Shown in pieces: positions 63,255 to 64,000 of a stretch of 64,000 nt of DNA. The translations under genes and the position numbers were made by a program. Every line of letters begins with the position of its first letter. The stretch's first letter is position 1. Origin of the DNA: Euonymus europaeus (lineage: Eukaryota > Streptophyta > Magnoliopsida > Celastrales > Celastraceae). The DNA is taken from NCBI GenBank assembly GCA_963580455.1, contig OY756967.1, positions 10,748,501-10,812,500 of the forward strand, written 5' to 3'. The notes beneath the pieces were generated by a model that saw only the letters and a list, made by a program, of their open reading frames with translations, did not search any database and had not been told where the DNA came from.

Positions 63255-64000
63255 ATAAAATTCGAAGTAGATGAACAATAAAACGTGCACACCGAGCATC
63301 TTTGAAAGTCCGAAGTTGCTCAACTCTCTCTATGGAGGAGCTTTTAACGGTTTTGTCCATTTGTCATAGAAAGTTGCTGTTTTGGCATCGAAATAATCTT
63401 GGAAGCTTATACTTATAAAATTTAACATAGAAGAACAATAAAACGTGTACATCGAGCATCTTTGATGGTCCGAAATGGGTCAACTCTCTCTATGAAGGAG
63501 CTTTTAACTGTTTTATCCATTTGTAATAGAAACTTGGGATTTTGGCATCGAAATAATCTCGGAAGCTTATACTCATAAAATTTGACATAGAAGAACAATA
63601 AAAAGTGTCAACCGAGCAACTTGGATGTTTCGAAGTTGCTCAACTCTCTCTATGGAGGAGCTTTTGAAGGTTTTGTCCATTTGTCATAGAAAGTTGTTGT
63701 TTGGTCATCGAAATAATCTTGGAAGCTTATACTCATAAAATTTGACATAGAAGAACAATAAAACGTGTACACCGAGCATCTTTGATGGTCCGAAATTGGT
63801 CAACTCTCTCTATGAAGGAGCCTTTAACAGTTTTCTCCATTTGCCATAGAAACTTGGGATTTTGGCATCGAAATAATCTAGGAAGCTTATACTCATGAAA
63901 TTCGATATAGAAGAACAATAAAAAGTGTACACCGAGCAACTTTGATTGTCCGAAGTTGCTCAACTCTCTCTATGGAGGGAGCTTTCGAAGGTTTTGTCCA
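63255..64000. repeat. Start of a further 14-mer-type unit, cut by the window end
   Basis: Reads X-G-I-J-B up to the last base and matches 53771 onward. Nothing indicates that the array is about to end, so it continues beyond the window. Confidence 0.88.

Larger units (their letters stand above)
1..64000. repeat. Tandem satellite array, ~160-bp monomer, about 400 copies, with nested higher-order repeats
   Basis: Every part of the window reads as the same ~160-bp unit, always in the same orientation, with no unique sequence longer than a few bases. Monomers are mostly 159-161 bp: the ggaggga box adds one base and the ttgaatgtttttcc box removes one. A shortened 128-bp form also occurs. Monomer types recur in ordered strings that are themselves repeated, which defines higher-order repeats of 5 to 35 monomers. 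Arrays of this kind are known from centromeres and pericentromeric heterochromatin of plants and animals, where they bind centromeric nucleosomes or form heterochromatin. That role is inferred here, because nothing in the bases proves centromere function. The array runs off both ends of the window. I did not recognise the family; 159-160-bp satellites exist in several plant groups and length alone does not identify one. Confidence 0.98.

Noticed and set aside
1..64000. CRISPR array.
   Set aside because: Repeats are ~160 bp and contiguous, with no unique spacers and no cas genes. The structure is a satellite.
1..64000. A canonical CENP-B box in the monomer.
   Set aside because: I looked for the ttcgttggaa core on both strands in the typical monomers and did not find it. 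Strings such as tttcgaagttg are only superficially similar.
1..64000. Tandem repeats of a mobile element or rolling-circle (Helitron-like) origin.
   Set aside because: No terminal repeats, transposase or reverse-transcriptase coding sequence, target-site duplications or element ends are visible anywhere.
1..64000. Assignment to a named plant satellite of similar length (for example 159-160-bp repeats reported in some plant genera).
   Set aside because: I could not compare sequences, and length alone is not diagnostic. A database search with the consensus is needed to decide.
1..64000. Telomeric repeats, rDNA or long microsatellites as landmarks.
   Set aside because: None seen. The only simple run is the short ctctctct inside each monomer.

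Overview
The whole window is one uninterrupted head-to-tail satellite DNA array, about 400 copies of a ~160-bp monomer, all in the same orientation. I find no protein-coding gene, tRNA, rRNA, transposon, CRISPR array or unique sequence. The monomer is about 36% GC by hand count of one consensus, usually has one HindIII site, and carries a 28-bp inverted-repeat (dyad) motif. An array of this size with higher-order repeats (HORs) points to eukaryotic centromeric or pericentromeric heterochromatin from a long-read assembly. The ~160-bp nucleosome-scale, AT-rich monomer fits a plant best, but animals have such arrays too. I do not recognise the family and cannot name the species.

The monomers fall into about ten types that recur in fixed order. 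I name them by a diagnostic box: A (ttcaaggtattgtcc), B (ggagggagcttttgaagg), C (ttgaatgttttgtcc then gtcttttgcc), D (gtttgtgttttcgc), E (ggtgtttttgcat), F (gggtttgtcgattt), G (taactgttttatcc), H (ttgaatgtttttcc), I (gtttggtcatc or gttttgtcatc, usually after tcaaccgagcaacttgg), J (taacagttttctcc). X is an E/F hybrid (taacggttttgtcc then gttgctgttttgg), H' has ttgaatgttttttc, and Dt is D with a 32-bp internal deletion. The underlying order is A-B-C-D-E-F-G-H, with a side branch G-I-J-B.

Layout. 1-19136: long HORs of 24, 35 and 34 monomers and a partial fourth copy (periods 3843, 5603 and 5446 bp). 19137-20561: a diverged stretch in 12-mer order. 20562-26321: two copies of an 18-mer (2880 bp) with one difference seen. 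25712-27311: a 5-mer (800 bp) duplication. 27312-31680: one and a half copies of another 18-mer (2882 bp). 31681-33015: mosaic with a 3-mer (480 bp) duplication. 33016-38205: three copies of an 11-mer (1730 bp) with no differences seen. 37622-43645: two copies of a 19-mer (3012 bp). 43444-49209: three copies of a 12-mer (1922 bp). 49210-50630: transition. 50631-64000: a 14-mer family (2211 bp) with 929-, 1891- and 3171-bp variants.

Nearly every offset between copies is a whole number of monomers. The exception is the 32-bp deletion (Dt), which arose once and was then copied at least twelve times, only right of 33.5 kb. The picture is layered local amplification by in-register unequal exchange or a similar homology-based process. 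All identities quoted are from line-by-line reading, not a computed alignment.
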